A DNA stretch of 64,000 bases from Arctopsyche grandis (GCF_051622035.1 NC_135361.1:28079205-28143204); one strand, 5' to 3'. Shown: positions 1-11,700, counted from the stretch's first letter. Numbers and translations are program-made. Notes: a model not told the origin generated them from the sequence alone.

Positions 1-1361
<1,361 letters not shown>

Positions 1362-1781
1362 CGCGTCGCTCTTCGTCCCGCACCTCCCCTCCACTACTTT
1401 GACATGAACTTTTACCATAACATTATTTTTTTCGACCATTACTAGTATTAATAATTCACGATTTTTTAGTTCTATTTTTTTTAGTTCGCCGTCGTTCGTT
1501 GTCGATCGATGACGCATTCGCACCGTTATTAGCTCTTCCATAAATAATATTTAATTAAAGTACCTAAACGGTCTAAAAAACACAAAAAAATAAAAAAAAT
1601 AAAAAGATCTGTCAATCAAAGTTTGTTCCTGTTGTGCTATTTTTAATTCGTACTTATAAAATATATTCATAATAATTTCAAAAAATATAAATTCAAGTTT
1701 CAAGTGGGTAGTCCATACATTCTCGTTCGCAGAGTGAATTTCATAGATTGTCAACCTTTAGTTCAATTCAATTTGGCAATC
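1362..1781. other. Prpf6 5' flank and LINE 5' region
   Basis: AT-rich interval between the Prpf6 start codon and ORF1 of the LINE. It should hold the Prpf6 5' UTR and promoter (roughly 1362-1550) and the LINE 5' UTR (roughly 1560-1781). I see no clear TATA box, and no target-site duplication that fixes the LINE's left edge. Confidence 0.4.
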
Positions 1782-2687
1782 ATGCAGTGTTGTGCATCTT
1801 GTGAAACGCAATTTTCTAATGGAGTTCAATGTGCTAATTGTATGAGGCATTACGATTTTAATTGTGCCAAAATTACTGAAGGCGGCTACAATAAATTGGG
1901 AGCTACTAAAAGGGCTACATGGAAGTGTCCACGATGCCGTAATCCACAAAGTCCTCAGTCTTTGACCGAGTCACCTTCGCCGTCATTGGGTACACTACTT
2001 ACGGAGATCCTGGATATCAAACGTAACATATCATGCCTGCCGTCGCTTGCAGAGGACATAAAAACGATAAAAACTGATATTAGCGACCTCAAAGCTACTT
2101 GTGAATTTAACAGTTCAAAGATTATTGAGGCCGAAAATAGGATAAGTGCAGTAGAGGATAAAGTTAAAGACATCGAGTCACTTAAGAATATTGTTGATGT
2201 ATTACAAAATAAAATCGCAAGCAATGAACAGAGATTAAGGCTCAACAATGTTGAAATAAAAGGAATCCCTTGTAAAAATAATGAAAACGTCTTTAATATT
2301 TTTGACTCGATCTCCAAAACTGTAAATTGCAATATTCCAAAATCAGAAATTAATTATATCACTAGAGTTCCCACCCGTACTTCGGATAAACTACTTGTAG
2401 TGAGCTTCATCAATAGATATATTAAAGAAGACTTTGTTGCGACTACCCGTAAACACAAGAATCTCACAGTTAATGATATAGGTGTTGGTGTTGATAATAC
2501 CAAAATCTACATAAATGATCAATTAACCATTGCCAATAAGCAACTTTTGACCAAAACAAAATCCTATGCTAAAGATAAGGGGTTTCAATACGTCTGGGTA
2601 AGAAATTCAAACATACTTTTAAGAAAAAACTCCACTTCAAAGATTCTACACATAAAGACTTTGGACGACCTAAAAAAGATTATATAA
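1782..2687 (+). CDS. LINE ORF1 protein (PHD-like finger plus FP-type C-terminal domain)
   Basis: 301-aa ORF1 protein that by family knowledge binds element RNA and acts as a chaperone in the retrotransposition particle. The open frame extends upstream to 1704 but starts there with GTG; the first ATG is at 1782 (MQCCASCETQF). Residues 1-55 carry Cys/His pairs spaced like a PHD finger (CCASC, CANC, H, C, then WKCPRC). Residues about 70-165 form a heptad-like, probably coiled-coil stretch. The C-terminal third, with INDQLTIANKQLL and FQYVWVRNSNILLRK, resembles the baculovirus FP-like C-terminal domain common in insect LINE ORF1 proteins. No frameshift or stop is present. Confidence 0.8.
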   Translation: MQCCASCETQFSNGVQCANCMRHYDFNCAKITEGGYNKLGATKRATWKCPRCRNPQSPQSLTESPSPSLGTLLTEILDIKRNISCLPSLAEDIKTIKTDISDLKATCEFNSSKIIEAENRISAVEDKVKDIESLKNIVDVLQNKIASNEQRLRLNNVEIKGIPCKNNENVFNIFDSISKTVNCNIPKSEINYITRVPTRTSDKLLVVSFINRYIKEDFVATTRKHKNLTVNDIGVGVDNTKIYINDQLTIANKQLLTKTKSYAKDKGFQYVWVRNSNILLRKNSTSKILHIKTLDDLKKII

Positions 2688-3937
2688 ATATTTTTTCAAT
2701 GAATAAGCAATCAATTCTAATTTTTTATTCATATTTTTCTTACCTTCTCTTTTATGTGACAATTATATTTACCGATCCTGTTATTCTCTTCTCTATATTT
2801 TATATCTACATTTCTTACTTTATTTTTTACTGTATTTTCCACCATATTTTTTACTATATTTTCACTTTTATTAATAATAATTATTTGAATATAAATATTA
2901 TTATCAAAGAATATACACTAACTAATTCCATATTTTATTTTGCTTATACTTATTTCAATTCAATTGCTATCATCAATAATTGTTGTTTGATAATTGATTC
3001 TATATCTTCATTTATAATTACATATACTTGTACATGCAATTACATTTTTTACTGTAATTTCTTCCATACTTTTTGCTCTATTTATAACTATAGTTTCACT
3101 TCTATTATTGATTATTGTCTTAATATTAATATTATTGTTAAAGAATATAAACTGGTTAATTCCATTTTTCACTTTGTTAATATATGTTCAGATTCATTTA
3201 CTACCATCAATGATTATTATTTGAACAATAGTTCTATATCTTTGTTTATAATTATTGATGCATGCTCATTTGTATACATATGTCTATGCTTACCTACGCA
3301 TGTAGGCTTATACGTCTATCTTTATGCACTCTATCAATTCTACCCATATATTATGGTTTTTGTTTTCTTTATTAATTATTGGTTCTTTCTTATATTTCTG
3401 AACGCACTTTATTTTCAATTCTATCATCAATTGTCATCTAAATCATTGTTTATTATTATATTATGAACAAATACTTGCCAAAAAACTATATAATTCGCTT
3501 TATTAATTTTATTTTAACTCAATTGGTATCACGAGTGATGGTTTGCTCGGTAATTCCGTATCGCTTCTATGGATGCAAGTATGTATGTGTATATTTATAT
3601 TCATATACACATAACTGCTGATATTTATGCTTCTAGATATCTACACGTCTATCACTACGTACTCATCAATTGCCAATTCTATTTACGTTTTACAATTTAT
3701 CTTATTTTTATTACATTGCTATATTTTATTCTGTGTACTTTCCATGTTCCTTATTTCCATGTGCTTTATTTTCCTACTCTATTAATACGTTTCATTTTTA
3801 TGTTTGCATACATATTGACATGTGTATTTTCGTGTATAATTGTATGTACATATGTGTGTATGTGTTTATATGCATTTGTATATGCACATATATATATGTG
3901 TGTGAGTACCTTTTTATTATTTTTCTGAGACCGCTTA
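2688..3937 (+). other. T-rich inter-ORF spacer of the LINE
   Basis: 1.25 kb of strongly T-biased sequence between ORF1 and ORF2. The open frames here (for example 2699-3466 and 3569-3928) translate to Tyr/Phe/Ile-rich strings of the kind expected from T-rich DNA and show no recognisable domain. I treat it as non-coding. ORF2 is preceded by a stop in its own frame, so it is not obviously fused to anything. Confidence 0.6.
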
Positions 3938-6835
3938 ATGGATTCTATTAATTTATATTATCAAAATGTACGTGGTCTCCGTACAAAAACTGATATTTTT
4001 TTACGAAATATAAACATGTCCAATTATGATATTATTTTGCTTACTGAAACTTGGTTGATGGACACTATAAGTGATCAGGAACTCTTTGATGAAAGATATA
4101 TAGTGTGGCGAAGAGATCGTAATTATGTTAGCTTAAACCAAATACGTGGTGGTGGTTGCCTTGTGGCAACTAAGCGTGAACTTGGAGTTGTTTCACGTCC
4201 AGAGTGGCACTCTTCTGCGGAGGATATCTGGATATCTCTCACTTTACGCAGCACCACTAATCATCGCAACCTTCTCAAATTTCATATATGTGTATTGTAT
4301 TTATGTTCTGAGAACATAGGTAATTCTTTTAATACTCAACTTACTAATTTTCTTGAAAACATGTCTACTATTTCAACTAACTACCCGGATGATAGATTTT
4401 TAATTGTTGGAGATTTCAATCTAAGTAACATCCAATGGTCCCAGGATATCTCCAGAGGAGGACTTATACCTATCAATTCGTTAAGAAGCACCGAAATGAC
4501 TCTTATTGATGCATTACATTTTTGTAATTTTAAACAATATAATGGAGTACTTAACTTATTCGGCCGTATTCTTGATCTAGTTTTATCAAATGAACATTTG
4601 GTAGTAGATGCCTGTTTAGATCCTCTCGTTCCTGAGGATCCTTATCATAAATCTCTGTTAATTACTGCTGATCTAACTTTTTATCGATCACTTAAATCTA
4701 AACCTTATACTAGATTCCTTTTTGATCTTGGTAACTATAACGAGATTCAAAATGAATTAAACTCTGTTTCTTGGTCTTATTTACATACTGTTTCTCTTGA
4801 TGATGCTGTAAATTCATTTTATAATCTTATATATAATTTAAGGGATAAATATATCCCACAGAAACATGTTCAAAGTAGAAAATTTCCCGCTTGGTATACT
4901 GCACCCCTAAAAAAAGTCCTGAAGGAAAAGTACAAATTTTTTAAGAAATTCAAAAATTATAACAACCTGGCTGACCATCATACCTTTGTACTATTACGCA
5001 ATCGGGCAAAAACTTTAGAGAAAGAATGTTTCAAAAATTATATTACTTTAGTAGAAAACGACATTTCCTTGAATCCCAAAGCATTCTGGTCCTACATTAA
5101 ATCAAGGAACAAAAACAACGTCCTACCTCATATTCTGTATCATGGTGACATTACTGCTGATACGGGGGTGGACATTTGTAATTTGTTTTCTTCCTTCTTT
5201 TACTCGACGTTCCTTAAACCGGTCTCTAATCAATCGACTTCCTCTTATCCCTTACCAACCAACGTCTGTTCTGTCACATCTTCCTCTGAAATTGGATCAA
5301 TTGAAATTCGAAGTGAAAAAGTATTAAATATTTTGAAATCAACTGATATTCATAAAACAACAGGCCCAGATTTAATTTCTCCAATTTTTATCTCAAAATG
5401 TGCTGAAAGCCTAACTTTACCACTAACCATTATCTATAAAAGATCTATTAGTGAGGGCCTTGTACCTTGTATCTGGAAATCAGCATTCATATCTCCTGTA
5501 CATAAGAAAGGAAAAAAAAACGAAATTTCCAATTACAGGCCTATATCAAAGCTATGTATATTTGCTAAGATATTAGAAAAATTAGTGTACGACCAACTTT
5601 TTCCAGCTATCTCGCAATCTCTTAGTATGCAACAACATGGTTTTCAGAAAGGACGCTCAGTTACAACAAATTTACTACTATTTAATGATTTCGTTACTAA
5701 TGCCATGAACGATCGGTCTCAGGTTGATACTATATATACAGATTATAGTAAGGCATTTGACAAGATTGATCACGATATTCTCCTTGAAAAACTCTTACAG
5801 ATCGGTATTCATGGTGATCTCTATAGATGGTTCACCTCATACATTACGCGTCGATCACAGGCTGTCTCATTAAATGGATTTATATCGAAATGGATGAATA
5901 TTCCTTCTGGTGTTCCACAAGGCTCCCTCTTGGGACCTCTATTATTCAATATTTTCATCTTCGATATTGAAAAATGTTTTCAGAATTCAAATGTACTATT
6001 ATTTGCTGATGATATGAAGATTTTCAAGAGAATAGACAACCGAAATGATGCTTTGGCCCTACAAGATGATTTGTTCAGACTAGAGGCTTATTGCAGCATA
6101 AATAAGTTGGAAATTAATGTAGCAAAATGCTCCTGCATAACCTTCACCAGAAAACTATGTCCAGTTGACTTTCCTCATTCAATTAACGGACATAGACTCA
6201 CAAGGGTATCGGAAATTAGGGATTTGGGAGTCTTTTTAAACTCTGATCTATCCTTTAGTAAACATATTGACAATGTTGTAGCTCGAGCGTCGAAGGCCCT
6301 CGGGTTCGTCATCCGGTCCTCCAAATGCTTTACTTCTATAAAATCATACAAAATACTATATTGTGCATACGTAAGAAGTATTGTTGAGTTTGCATCCCAA
6401 GTTTGGAACCCAGATTACTCTGGTGCAAGAGACAGATTGGAGCGCATTCAGAAGAGATTCCTGAGGTACGTCAGTAGCCGTTTTGGATTAACCTATACTT
6501 CCTATGAAGATGCTTGTAGGTGTCAGCATCTACTTCCTCTTGTCAAAAGAAGGGAGATAGCTGACATCTCAACAATTTTGAACATCCTTAACGGCTCGAT
6601 TGACTGTCCTCAATTATTGAGCAGACTATCATTGCGTGTACCAAATAGAATGACTAGATGTAATGAGCTCCTTTACATACCTAATACTTTTTCTAATTAT
6701 GGAAGAAGCTCATTCATCTGGCGTGCAAGCTCCACCGTCAACACACTAATCTTAACAATTTCTATGTTTGACTTATTTAATATTAATGCTATACAAGCTA
6801 GAGTAATTATTGCAAATTTGTTTTTCGATGATTAA
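3938..6835 (+). CDS. LINE ORF2: endonuclease / reverse transcriptase
   Basis: 965-aa polyprotein of an apurinic-type endonuclease LINE. The N-terminal endonuclease (residues 1 to about 230) shows YYQNVRGLRTK, the catalytic-glutamate segment LLTETWL and the LIVGDFN motif. The central reverse transcriptase shows ISPVHKKGKK...NYRPIS, QHGFQKGRS, motif A DTIYTDYSKAFDKIDHD, motif B GVPQGSLLGPLLFNIFI and catalytic FADD near residue 688. The C-terminal part is typical of CR1/Jockey-group enzymes. It nicks target DNA and primes reverse transcription there. The ORF is intact and of full family length, so it could be functional. Exact clade is not certain without a tree. Confidence 0.92.
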   Translation: MDSINLYYQNVRGLRTKTDIFLRNINMSNYDIILLTETWLMDTISDQELFDERYIVWRRDRNYVSLNQIRGGGCLVATKRELGVVSRPEWHSSAEDIWISLTLRSTTNHRNLLKFHICVLYLCSENIGNSFNTQLTNFLENMSTISTNYPDDRFLIVGDFNLSNIQWSQDISRGGLIPINSLRSTEMTLIDALHFCNFKQYNGVLNLFGRILDLVLSNEHLVVDACLDPLVPEDPYHKSLLITADLTFYRSLKSKPYTRFLFDLGNYNEIQNELNSVSWSYLHTVSLDDAVNSFYNLIYNLRDKYIPQKHVQSRKFPAWYTAPLKKVLKEKYKFFKKFKNYNNLADHHTFVLLRNRAKTLEKECFKNYITLVENDISLNPKAFWSYIKSRNKNNVLPHILYHGDITADTGVDICNLFSSFFYSTFLKPVSNQSTSSYPLPTNVCSVTSSSEIGSIEIRSEKVLNILKSTDIHKTTGPDLISPIFISKCAESLTLPLTIIYKRSISEGLVPCIWKSAFISPVHKKGKKNEISNYRPISKLCIFAKILEKLVYDQLFPAISQSLSMQQHGFQKGRSVTTNLLLFNDFVTNAMNDRSQVDTIYTDYSKAFDKIDHDILLEKLLQIGIHGDLYRWFTSYITRRSQAVSLNGFISKWMNIPSGVPQGSLLGPLLFNIFIFDIEKCFQNSNVLLFADDMKIFKRIDNRNDALALQDDLFRLEAYCSINKLEINVAKCSCITFTRKLCPVDFPHSINGHRLTRVSEIRDLGVFLNSDLSFSKHIDNVVARASKALGFVIRSSKCFTSIKSYKILYCAYVRSIVEFASQVWNPDYSGARDRLERIQKRFLRYVSSRFGLTYTSYEDACRCQHLLPLVKRREIADISTILNILNGSIDCPQLLSRLSLRVPNRMTRCNELLYIPNTFSNYGRSSFIWRASSTVNTLILTISMFDLFNINAIQARVIIANLFFDD

Positions 6836-7205
6836 TTTTAATGAAAGTTTATGATTATGATTATGAATTTTTATTTTGATGTATTTATTTTGTCTTTTTG
6901 TTTTTTGTTATATATTATATTTTTTATATTATTTCATAATTTTTATCATATTATTATTCTTATTATTCTGATATTTTTATTATACTGTTATTTCTATTTT
7001 TTTTCTTTTTTTGTTTTCTTTAACTATCTTACTCTTTTATCATTTTTGTTTCTTATTTTAAATGTTTGAGCTTTTCTTTTTTTACCTATATGTGAAAATT
7101 ATTAATGGTTTACTTAACATAATTATATTTTTTTTTACTATCAATCTAATAAACTGTAAACTGTAAATTTTCCAAATAAATAAAATAAAAATAAAAAATA
7201 AATAA

Positions 7206-7555
7206 ATATCAAATTCTACATTATGTCACACGGTATTAATACAATACCATTCATCGCTATTTACATGTTTTTATTATTTGAAAACTATTCTGTTATTTTA
7301 GTGCAACGAACGGGCGTAACAAGCACACACACATACTGGAGACGCTACACAAGAAACCAAGTTCATGAAGAGATTTTCTCCGCAATAAGACAATAGTGGC
7401 CTTCACTAATATATATGCAAGATACATAGACATGTAAAATCAAAGAAAATTTCATATTGGTTTTTTGATGCTGCAAACTGAAAAATGTTCTCGATTTTAT
7501 AAATTTATGTAAAAATCTATTCTTAAGATACTTTGCCTACAACACACAATAATAT
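7206..7555. other. Intergenic, no feature seen
   Basis: AT-rich sequence between the LINE tail and the next MITE. No coding signal, repeat or RNA gene recognised. Confidence 0.5.
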
Positions 7556-7768
7556 GGGCAAGCTGATTATTCCGCAAAAAGCGATCAATTATGGGTTCGG
7601 TGATTATTCCGCAAAAAGCGATCTCGCGCACGTCACTAAGATCTCAATCACGGAACATCTGGTACTCGAGTTTTCGTTAATACAATTTTTTTCGGGTGCT
7701 AGATGTTCCGTGATCGAGATTTTAGTGACGTGCGCGAGATCGCTTTTTGCAGAATAATCACCAAACCC
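7556..7768. mobile_element. Fold-back MITE, MULE-like family
   Basis: Two long inverted arms read GGTGATTATTCCGCAAAAAG inward from each side (7598 onward and the complement to about 7767), separated by a short loop with ctcgag. The TIR head TGATTATTCCGC is also partly duplicated at 7566-7590. The outer ends resemble the GGTWWACGG/GGTTCGGTGATTA ends of the 26.4 and 46.1 kb copies. Flanking ATAATATG on both sides looks like a target duplication, though the exact edge is ambiguous because the flank is itself similar to the arm. Confidence 0.6.
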
Positions 7769-8236
7769 ATAATATGTGTGTGTGTATGACATATGTTTGT
7801 TGCGCCTATATAACAGAGAACACCAATATTTTTATTAATTTTATAATTCGCACGTCACCACAAAAATTTTCAACTGAAAAATTAGACGAAGAAGACGTCT
7901 ATTTGTTTGAATCCTATCTGATAATATAATATACATAATTGATAAATTATGATACCACATATTGATCTTAAATGATTAAATAACGATTGACATTTTATAT
8001 TGGTCACTTAAATAACTGAACTTAAAATTCATTAATAGTCATATCATTATCAATTATTATTTTTTTATTTATTTCATTGTGCCTTCAGCTTTATTACATA
8101 GTATATATTTATGGAGTCTACCTCACGGGACCGAAAGTGAAAACGTCGAAAAAGCAAAAATCGGAAGGCAAAGATTAAAAATCGAAAGATCAAAAAAAAG
8201 GGTGCATGTTAAACGGTACTATGTATATATAATATA

Positions 8237-9320
8237 TGGAGGATGAACGAATGAGACGACTGGCATGTTAATGCACGTGTTTATTATATGACAGCTGGAG
8301 ACAGAGTGAGTAGTAGCTCTCCGAACCCAGCCGGGTTGGTCCCCACTCGCAGGAAGGCAACCAAACTCGACCATGTCGTATAAGCGAGCCGCCACATCAC
8401 TCCCCCCCCAGCATCAGCGATACCAAAATTACAAGGAAACAAATTTTACAAAAGAAAAAAAATTGTTGTTACACAAAGAGAAAAAATTATTACGTGGGGA
8501 GAAAAAAAAAATGTTGACGTGGGTCATCCGCTGTGTACATAGGTGTACCGCCCTGAATGGTCGGTAGATTCGAGGGCGGTGACGTCGCGAGCAGGACGGT
8601 GGGTGGTCCGCTGGTCGCGCGATGCGATGCTGCGGCGGCGGCGCTCTTCCGAGGCTGATGTCGGTTGGTGGGGCGGCGGGGGCGGCAGGGGCATCGATGT
8701 GGTTGATGATACTCCGAGCTGGACTGTGAGTCGTTGTGGCTCGTGGAGGTGTTGTAGCGCTACCGCCCGTCTCGGCGTGACGACGCTCGTGGGGACGGAC
8801 GGGGCCTTGATGATGATGATGATGATGGTGCTGAGGTGGTGTATGTCTTGTGGTGCTGGATGACCGTTCTATGTGTAGTGGATCGCGCATGACTCCACAT
8901 CCAGCTGTCAAGATCGTCGTCTCATTCGCTCCCCCATTTTTAAAGCACCTGTCATCGACGTTGGCTGGACTCCAGTCGTAGGTAGGTAGGTAGGTAGGTA
9001 GCCGTGTCTGCTCGTTTATTGTCACCCGCGGGCCGCGACGCGTGTTGATGGCGATGGGGGCGCGGCGGGTAGCTTCTCCCGCCTGACTCGGCGAGGCAGG
9101 GATGAGCGGCATGTTGAAATTGATCGAGGCTGCGTGGCTCGATGTCGGGGGTCACCAGTATGGAGGATGAACGAATGAGACGACTGGCATGTTAATGCAC
9201 GTGTTTATTATATGACAGCTGGAGACAGAGTGAGTAGTAGCTCTCCGAACCCAGCCGGGTTGGTCCCCACTCGCAGGAAGGCAACCAAACTCGACCATGT
9301 CGTATAAGCGAGCCGCCACA
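8237..9320 (-). mobile_element. TRIM-like LTR retrotransposon with identical 160-bp LTRs
   Basis: Direct repeats 8237-8396 and 9161-9320 are identical by eye. Read on the minus strand each LTR runs TGTGGCGGCTCG...CATCCTCCA and holds AATAAA. Next to the 5' LTR is TACTGGTGACCCCCGAC, a tRNA primer-binding site with the expected TGG (about 9143-9158). Next to the 3' LTR is the purine tract GGGGGGGGAGTGA (8397-8412). Flanks TATA/TCTA fit a 4-bp target duplication with one change. The interior is only 764 bp with no gag or pol, so the element must be mobilised in trans. Identical LTRs imply a recent insertion. Confidence 0.85.
8429..9112 (-). CDS. Uncharacterised ORF inside the TRIM-like element
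   Basis: 227-aa open frame in the element's sense orientation, starting with ATG about 30 nt after the primer-binding site. The product is Arg/Pro/Thr-rich with a seven-histidine run from a CAT/ATG repeat. No gag zinc knuckle, protease or polymerase motif is seen. It may be a remnant or a chance frame in GC-rich DNA. Confidence 0.25.
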   Translation of the reverse strand: MPLIPASPSQAGEATRRAPIAINTRRGPRVTINEQTRLPTYLPTYDWSPANVDDRCFKNGGANETTILTAGCGVMRDPLHIERSSSTTRHTPPQHHHHHHHQGPVRPHERRHAETGGSATTPPRATTTHSPARSIINHIDAPAAPAAPPTDISLGRAPPPQHRIARPADHPPSCSRRHRPRIYRPFRAVHLCTQRMTHVNIFFFSPRNNFFSLCNNNFFSFVKFVSL

Positions 9321-9420
9321 TCTATATATCAGTGGCATGCGGTGAAATTATCTCTCTTTTTGTCACACAGCCTTGTTTAATGTGCGCGCGCAGGATACGG
9401 GAGGAAAAGCCTTTTCCTCT

Positions 9421-10070
9421 TGTACGATAGCTTCAGCAGCTGTAATGTGTGTATATGTATGGGTGACCAGCGGCCGTGTGTGTTTGTCGTCGTCTCGATC
9501 AGCTTGCTCTGGAACGGTGCGGGGTGGGGGAATTATACAAAAGAGTAACGGTTATGATCTCGTTTTTATTGATGAATAGATGGCGCGCCGGGGAGTTTCT
9601 CGGCGCCTGTGCCCCTTTATGGCGGAGGCTGTGGATTGAGTAGGCTGTGGCTGGTCAGAAAGGGTAGACCAGCCACGCCAAGACCTTCTCGGTCGGAGTC
9701 TCACGAGCGTCTGAGAGCTCGCCGTGTTCAAGGCTTGGGTCGAACACGTGGTCGAGTATAGTCGGTAGACATAGTCGGTGAGGCACGACTATGGAAGAAG
9801 CCATACTCCTTCTATTATGGAGGGCTTCTATGATGCCAATGAGCGCTCGCCGTGATCGCTTGGGCGGATCACGGGGCCAGAGTTCGGGGCTTAGTTCGAG
9901 GCCGGCTTTTACGAGGGACGCTGCATCTGGCGGTCCGCGCCGGGATCACCGGGCGCCGGACCCACGGGAGAATCTAGCACGACTGACAGATGATCAGAGT
10001 AAAAGGGAGAAAACAAAAGCCGAAGCCGTAAGAGGACAACCAACGGCCATGAGGGGTTTTGGCTCGGACA
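9421..10070 (-). mobile_element. 650-bp solo LTR
   Basis: Segment starting TGTACGATAGC and ending GGCTCGGACA, flanked by a perfect 5-bp duplication CCTCT (9416-9420 and 10071-10075). It interrupts the repeat whose intact form is at 36.1-36.5 kb. The minus strand has ATCAATAAAAACG, a plausible poly(A) signal, so the LTR is probably minus-oriented. No internal region or second LTR is present, which fits LTR-LTR recombination. Confidence 0.75.
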
Positions 10071-10365
10071 CCTCTTGTTCCTGTTGTATCCTGCTCGCGC
10101 AAATTAAGTGAGGATGTACGACGGGGGGGAGAGAGAGTTTTACCACACGCCACTAATATATATACTAACCGTTTTTCATATGTATGCATGATAAACGAAT
10201 ATTTTCGACTTTTACACGGTCACCCGTATTTATGGTCTTATTTTGGCATTTTAATATTTGTATTTCGTATAATAATACTGTTACGACCAAAGCGAGCATA
10301 GTGTGACGACGTCTGTCACTTTGTTTGGGAATTTGACGTTCTACGCTTGTGTAGCAATTGTCAAT

Positions 10366-11052
10366 ATGGAGAGCGGCGATCAAAAAATGTCTATTCGACA
10401 GAAGCATTTGGCTTTACAAGCACGTTTGGCTCAGCTGCGTACGGCTCGACACGAAGCCCGCAAGGACAATCACAAGGAAGTAGTGGCCGAGGGCGCCCGT
10501 GACAACCTACCCAAAAACCACGAGGCTCTTCAAAGACGCGCCGATTGGATCTTAAAAGACGAGGAGCAGAAACGGGAAGCGGCCGAAAGGGGCGAAGATC
10601 CGCGGCGCGCCGCCCTTTTAAATGTGACCGCCACAGATGCTGAGCGCGCTTTGCGTTCCAAAGCCAGCAAAAACCCCGACGAAGGCTTCTCCACGTACGA
10701 GCAAGCCACCATTCGCCAGCACAAGCGCCTCGTCAAGAACATGAAGGTGATGGATAAGGACGAATACGAACGGTGCAAACAGAAATACGGCGCCGCTTTC
10801 TACGGAGGGGCCGACGTGATACTCCACGGAATGCACCAGGATAAGAAGGAGGCCGTCGATAATATGGTGCAGGATCTCGAACAGCAGATTTCCAGGAGAC
10901 AGAAGTACTCCAGGAGGAGGACGCACAATGACGACGCAGATATCGATTATATCAATGAAAGGAACGCCAAGTTCAATAAGAAACTTGAAAGATTCTACGG
11001 TGAACACACCGCAGAAATTAAACAGAACTTGGAACGTGGAACTGCAATTTAA
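10366..11052 (+). CDS. Syf2: Pre-mRNA-splicing factor SYF2
   Basis: Component of the Prp19-associated/intron-binding complex of the activated spliceosome; nuclear. The single-exon frame gives 228 aa from ATG 10366 (MESGDQKMSIRQKH). An in-frame ATG at 10303 would add 21 residues unlike the family, so I prefer 10366; its context (tcaatATGG) is acceptable. The family signature is clear: EARKDNHKEVV, NLPKNHEALQRR, ERGEDPRR, NPDEGFSTYEQATIRQHKRL, then the nearly invariant tail YSRRR...DDADIDYINERNAKFNKK and TAEIKQNLERGTAI. Length and order match the SYF2 family. A poly(A) signal AATAAA lies about 90 nt after the stop. Converges with Tab2. Confidence 0.96.
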   Translation: MESGDQKMSIRQKHLALQARLAQLRTARHEARKDNHKEVVAEGARDNLPKNHEALQRRADWILKDEEQKREAAERGEDPRRAALLNVTATDAERALRSKASKNPDEGFSTYEQATIRQHKRLVKNMKVMDKDEYERCKQKYGAAFYGGADVILHGMHQDKKEAVDNMVQDLEQQISRRQKYSRRRTHNDDADIDYINERNAKFNKKLERFYGEHTAEIKQNLERGTAI

Positions 11053-11137
11053 ATGTTTCACTCACTTATTCAAATTTTATCTTATTTTCAAATATTACTT
11101 CACACTAATTATATTGTAATTGTAAGGATCTATGTAA

Positions 11138-11146
11138 TTAAATAAA
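11138..11146 (+). terminator. Poly(A) signal of Syf2
   Basis: AATAAA in ttaaataaaaata, about 90 nt past the Syf2 stop, followed by AT-rich DNA. Confidence 0.6.
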
Positions 11147-11159
11147 AATATATGTATAA

Positions 11160-11700
11160 ACACGTAATTGAATGACTTAATTTATTTATTCCATACATTT
11201 TCAAGTATCGGCACTAAGTTTTAAATAAAGCACATAGTGCTAGTTTACAACGAAAATCCAATAACTGTATGAACAACCATTTTCAGTAAATTGACAATGA
11301 ACCAATTTACCACCAACTTCTGTGTTCTCTATCTGAACATTTGACTTTATAATTTCAAAAAGTAGGTCAAATTGTAGATTTTTCTTTGTATGATGGCGAT
11401 ATTCCTATGTATAGACATAGGATCATCTGTAATGATGGTTTTTTTTATGTTCCGAGGCCCATACCATTATCTACATTCACAATTTCCAGGCTGTGCTGTA
11501 GGTGGATTCTGCACATTCAATAGACCACAAAACGCATGAACATCGTATAAAATGAGATGTTATGTTTCGACCGTTTCCCAGGCTATGGAAATTCAGTTGG
11601 ACTTTGAAGAGGTTCTTTATTAATGTTCGGACTTCGGTGGAGTGGGCTGGCTAAGCTTCAGAGGCTCTCTGGCATCTAGCGCTGGTGAAATAGTTTATAT
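11160..11700. other. Intergenic, no feature seen
   Basis: AT-rich sequence downstream of Syf2 without coding signal. I recognise no repeat that recurs elsewhere in the window. Confidence 0.45.

Larger units (their letters stand above)
1560..7205 (+). mobile_element. Full-length non-LTR retrotransposon (CR1/Jockey-like LINE)
   Basis: Two long uninterrupted ORFs in the standard LINE order: ORF1 with a PHD-like zinc finger and nucleic-acid-binding C-terminus (1782-2687), and ORF2 with endonuclease and reverse transcriptase (3938-6835). They are joined by an unusually long T-rich spacer (2688-3937). A T-rich 3' UTR follows and ends in an A-rich, TAAA-type tail near 7170-7205. Both ORFs are intact, which suggests recent insertion. 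The 5' boundary is approximate because no convincing target-site duplication was found. The element lies about 0.3 kb upstream of the Prpf6 start and in the opposite orientation. Confidence 0.85.
8113..10225 (+). repeat. 360-bp interspersed repeat, split by two LTR insertions
   Basis: Pieces 8113-8236, 9321-9420 and 10071-10225 join to match the uninterrupted copy at 36107-36466 (opposite strand). Outer ends GGAGTCTACC.../...GTCACCC correspond to GGGTCTCCC/GGGTGACC in that copy. The interior contains a second inverted pair, CAGTGGCRTGCGGT. The gaps are filled by a TRIM-like element (8237-9320) and a solo LTR (9421-10070). The intact copy therefore serves as the pre-insertion reference. Confidence 0.75.

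Noticed and set aside
2699-3928. Tyr/Phe-rich open frames between LINE ORF1 and ORF2
   Set aside because: Composition follows the T-rich spacer; no domain, and no LINE of this type is known to me with a third ORF there.
7150-7210. Target-site duplication of the full-length LINE
   Set aside because: The A/T-rich tail and left flank share only low-complexity A/TAAA strings; no duplication can be claimed.
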